This document shows positions 61,796 to 64,000 of a stretch of 64,000 bases of DNA, piece after piece (within the stretch, counting starts at the first letter, position 1; each line of letters starts with the position of its first letter). The DNA comes from Rubellimicrobium aerolatum. GTDB taxonomy: Bacteria; Pseudomonadota; Alphaproteobacteria; Rhodobacterales; Rhodobacteraceae. Under the pieces are notes generated by a model that saw only the letters and a list, made by a program, of their open reading frames with translations, did no database searches and was not told where the DNA came from. The DNA is taken from NCBI RefSeq assembly GCF_017872975.1, contig NZ_JAGGJP010000001.1:310001-374000 (forward strand), read 5' to 3'. Made by a program: the position numbers and the translations under genes.

Positions 61796-62431
61796 GTGGG
61801 GAAAGCCCCGGACGCCTTCCGCACCATCAGCGAGGTGGCGGCCTTCCTCGACACCCCGGCGCACGTGCTGCGGTTCTGGGAATCGAAGTTCCCGCAGGTC
61901 CGGCCCGTCAAGCGGGCGGGCGGGCGGCGCTACTACCGGCCGGACGACATCGCCCTGCTGGGCGGGATCAAGATCCTGCTGCACGAGCAGGGCATGACCA
62001 TCCGGGGCGTGCAGAAGCTCCTGCGAGAACGGGGGCCGCGCTACGTCGCCGGGCTGTCGTCGCTGCCCTGGGAGGGCGAGGGCGTCGAGGAGCCCGCGCC
62101 GGCCGAGGATCCGGTGATCGTCGGCCCCTGGCCCGGCGCGCGGGAGGAGCTGACGGCGCGCCCGTCGGTGCTGGAGGCTTTCGTGGCGGGCACCGTCGCG
62201 CGGATGGAAGCGGAGGAGGAGCCGGAGGCCGGGGAGCCCCCGGTCGAGTCGGAGCCCGAGTCTGCGCCCGAGTCTGCGCCCGAAGCCGGGCCGGAACCCG
62301 AGCGGGAGAGCCGGGTCGAGCGGCTGCGCGCGGCGCTGTCGCGGGCCGACCTCCCGCGCCTGCGCGAGAGCGCGCCCCGGCTCGCGCCCTTGGTCGCGCG
62401 CCTGCGCGAGCTGCGCGCCGGGCGGGGCTGA
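61796..62431 (+). CDS. MerR-family transcriptional regulator
   Basis: A 211-aa regulator with an N-terminal MerR winged helix ([21 protein letters not shown], then [20 protein letters not shown]) and a coiled-coil-like segment, then a long acidic, proline-rich, low-complexity C-terminus with an [11 protein letters not shown] repeat. I chose the GTG at 61796 (GGAG 8 nt upstream, 4 nt after the ihfA stop); an ATG at 61775 inside ihfA would add seven residues. No effector cysteines are visible, so it is not metal-binding. Conserved beside ihfA. Confidence 0.85.
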   Translation: MGKAPDAFRTISEVAAFLDTPAHVLRFWESKFPQVRPVKRAGGRRYYRPDDIALLGGIKILLHEQGMTIRGVQKLLRERGPRYVAGLSSLPWEGEGVEEPAPAEDPVIVGPWPGAREELTARPSVLEAFVAGTVARMEAEEEPEAGEPPVESEPESAPESAPEAGPEPERESRVERLRAALSRADLPRLRESAPRLAPLVARLRELRAGRG

Positions 62432-62508
62432 CGCTTCGGAAAGCCCGGCGGCGCGGATCGTTTTGCCCCTTGCCCCCGTCCCGTGAATCGGTCAGAAGGC
62501 CCCCACGT

Positions 62509-62585
62509 CGGGCTATAGCGCAGTCTGGTAGCGCGTCCGTCTGGGGGGCGGGAGGTCGCAGGTTCAAGTCCTGCTAGCCCGACCA
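62509..62585 (+). tRNA. tRNA-Pro (GGG)
   Basis: 77 nt with acceptor CGGGCTA/TAGCCCG, D-arm GCGCAGTCTGGTAGCGC, anticodon loop CTGGGGG (anticodon GGG), T-arm GCAGG-TTCAAGT-CCTGC, and encoded CCA. The anticodon stem uses two wobble pairs. Confidence 0.94.
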
Positions 62586-62633
62586 TTCATCCTCCCCCGG
62601 CAAGGTCACCCTGGTTCCAGTCGTTCCCTTCGG

Positions 62634-62651
62634 GGCCCCGCAGGCGGGGCC
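62634..62651 (+). terminator. GC hairpin downstream of tRNA-Pro
   Basis: GGCCCCG-CAGG-CGGGGCC is a perfect 7-bp stem followed at once by TTGACA, a perfect -35 hexamer. It may end the tRNA transcript and separate it from a promoter for the deaminase gene. Confidence 0.4.
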
Positions 62652-62712
62652 TTGACAGTCCGGGGCCGGGCCGTGCCTCTGGCCGCGAGGCCCAAGACCG
62701 GGAGGGAGCGCC

Positions 62713-63780
62713 GTGGGAGTCCTGCCAAGCCAGCGCCTGCGCGCCCTGATCGACGGAGGCGCCATCGCCGCCGAGACACCGGTCGCGCCGGGTCAGGTGC
62801 AGCCGGCCTCGCTCGACCTGCGGCTCGGGCGCTTCGCCGTGCGGGTGCGGGCGTCGTTCCTGGCGGGAGCGGGCCGAACGGTGGAGGCGCGGCTCCCGGA
62901 CTTCGAGATGCACCGCTTCGACCTGTCGGGGGGCGCGGTGCTGGAGAAGGGCTGCGTCTATCTCGTGCCGCTGATGGAACGGCTGGCGCTGCCGGAGGGG
63001 TTGGAGGGCGTGGCGAACGCCAAGTCCTCGACCGGGCGGCTGGACCTGCTGACGCGGACGATCTGCGACGGGGGCGTGGAGTTCGACCGCATCCCCGAGG
63101 GCTACCGGGGCCCGCTCTGGGCCGAGATCTGCCCCCGGTCGTTCAGCGTGCTGGCGCGGCCGGGGATGCGGCTCAACCAGCTCCGGCTGCGCGAGGGGGC
63201 GAGCACGCTGTCGGACGAGGAGCTGCGGGCGCTGCACGGGCGGGTGCCGCTGGTGCACGGCGCGGACGCGGCGATCGACGAGGGGCTCGCGTTCTCGGTG
63301 GACCTGTCGGGCGTCGGGCGCGTGGGCTGGCGGGCCAAGCCGCACGCGGGGGTGATCGACCTCGACCGGATCGGGCATTACGCCCCCCGCGCCTTCTGGG
63401 AGGAGATCCGGGCCGAGGACGGGCGGATCATCCTCGATCCGGGAGCCTTCTACATCCTGATGAGCCGCGAGGCGGTGACGATCCCGCCCGACCACGCCGC
63501 CGAGATGGCGCCCTACCTGGCGATGGTGGGGGAGTTCCGGGTGCACTACGCCGGGTTCTTCGATCCGGGCTTCGGCCATGGGGTGGCCGGCGCGGGGTCG
63601 CGCGGGGTGCTGGAGGTGCGCTGCCACGAGGCCCCCTTCGCGCTGGAGCACGGGCAGGTGGTGGGGCGGCTGCTGTATGAGCGGATGGCGGCGGTGCCGG
63701 ACGAGCTTTACGGCCAGGGGATCGCGTCGAACTACCAGGGGCAGGCGCTCAAGCTGTCCAAGCATTTCGCGGAGCCGTGA
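62713..63780 (+). CDS. 2'-deoxycytidine 5'-triphosphate deaminase (long form)
   Basis: A 355-aa DCD-family enzyme, about twice the size of E. coli Dcd (193 aa), with two dUTPase-like folds. NAKSSTGRLDLLTRTICDGGVEFDRIPEGYRGPLWAEI is the nucleotide-binding core and the second half repeats the fold (RIGHYAPRAFWEEI, EVRCHEAPFALEHGQ). This long form is common in Alphaproteobacteria and makes dUTP for thymidylate synthesis. The GTG at 62713 has GGAGGG 6 nt upstream. Confidence 0.85.
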   Translation: MGVLPSQRLRALIDGGAIAAETPVAPGQVQPASLDLRLGRFAVRVRASFLAGAGRTVEARLPDFEMHRFDLSGGAVLEKGCVYLVPLMERLALPEGLEGVANAKSSTGRLDLLTRTICDGGVEFDRIPEGYRGPLWAEICPRSFSVLARPGMRLNQLRLREGASTLSDEELRALHGRVPLVHGADAAIDEGLAFSVDLSGVGRVGWRAKPHAGVIDLDRIGHYAPRAFWEEIRAEDGRIILDPGAFYILMSREAVTIPPDHAAEMAPYLAMVGEFRVHYAGFFDPGFGHGVAGAGSRGVLEVRCHEAPFALEHGQVVGRLLYERMAAVPDELYGQGIASNYQGQALKLSKHFAEP

Positions 63781-63842
63781 GGCGGCTCCACCCGGAACGG
63801 ACGGGTGCGCGAACCAGGGCGGCCCGGTCCGCGCGCCGCGTC

Positions 63843-64000
63843 TCAGGCCATGCCGAGAGCCTGCTTGTAGAGTTCGAGGATCGCCTCCTCCTCGTCGATG
63901 TCATCCTTGTCGCGCTTGCGAAGGGCGATGATCTTCTTGAGGATCTTGACGTCGTAGCCGCGGCCCTTGGCCTCGGCCATGACCTCCTTCATCTCCTCGG
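63843..64000 (-). CDS. gapR: GapR-family (DUF2312) nucleoid protein, C-terminal part
   Basis: Only the last 51 codons are present; the gene starts beyond the right edge. EEMKEVMAEAKGRGYDVKIL followed by KKIIALRKRDKDDIDEEEAI matches DUF2312/GapR, an AT-rich, overtwisted-DNA-binding chromosome organiser required for replication and segregation in Caulobacter. Ends ELYKQALGMA. Confidence 0.9.
   Translation of the reverse strand, partial: EEMKEVMAEAKGRGYDVKILKKIIALRKRDKDDIDEEEAILELYKQALGMA

Overview
The window is a stretch of chromosome from a very GC-rich (by eye about 70%) alphaproteobacterium, almost certainly a member of the Rhodobacteraceae. Support: rpmF-plsX-fabH-ihfA-merR order, divergent anmK/tyrS, the F1-ATPase zeta subunit (DUF1476), GapR, a separate corrinoid protein plus DUF1638, acuI, and a 344-aa cysteine synthase family protein. 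The assignment is by recognition of families and gene order, not by a database search. Most of it is ordinary core genome, tightly packed, with many 4-nt ATGA/GTGA stop-start overlaps.

Layout. 1-2.9 kb: 5' end of zwf with a LacI-type palindromic operator, a small acidic protein, an HNH endonuclease, a serine esterase and a 3-methyladenine glycosylase. 2.9-8.2 kb: two divergent cobalamin units, cbiD-cobK(-alkA) leftward and cobA-cobB-MFS transporter rightward. 8.2-20.7 kb: SQS/PSY-like protein, citramalate synthase, cysS (with a conspicuous lower-GC patch), aminotransferase, outer-membrane protein, anmK/tyrS, Fur-family regulator with an EamA transporter, eno, cupin, TusA-like protein. 20.8-29 kb, all leftward: RNase E, a DctB/DctD-like two-component pair whose regulator lacks the sigma-54 GAFTGA loop, and purCSQ. 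29-33.5 kb: ATPase zeta subunit, a homocysteine methyltransferase, a radical SAM protein, a stand-alone corrinoid protein and DUF1638, which look like parts of a split B12-dependent methionine synthase fed by the cobalamin genes earlier in the window. 33.5-37.1 kb: sufE, a 99-nt four-way-junction repeat, rnd, purN-purM.

37.2-39.4 kb is the only clear accessory region: a CAT-anticodon tRNA followed by a dead tyrosine-integrase remnant, an IS66 fragment and an IS5 (IS427-group) fragment, ending at tRNA-Ser(GGA). 39.4-49.2 kb is a leftward block: MscS channel, cysteine synthase, a GGCT-NUDIX fusion, then an overlapping acuI - class V aminotransferase - photolyase - cyclopropane synthase operon. 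49.3-57 kb: a polyamine-type binding protein whose 3' end is tandemly duplicated, agmatinase, an M20 hydrolase, MazG, an iron-type binding protein with a candidate operator, an ABC-F ATPase and MsrB. 57.2-64 kb: bamE followed by a chain of tiny membrane proteins, the YceD-rpmF-plsX-fabH-ihfA-merR cluster, tRNA-Pro(GGG), a dCTP deaminase and the 3' end of gapR.

No CRISPR array, prophage structural genes or defence island is visible. The most notable features are the multi-branched repeat at the end of rnd, the NtrC-family regulator without GAFTGA, the 36-bp duplication of a gene end, the mosaic cysS and the small membrane-protein chain behind bamE.
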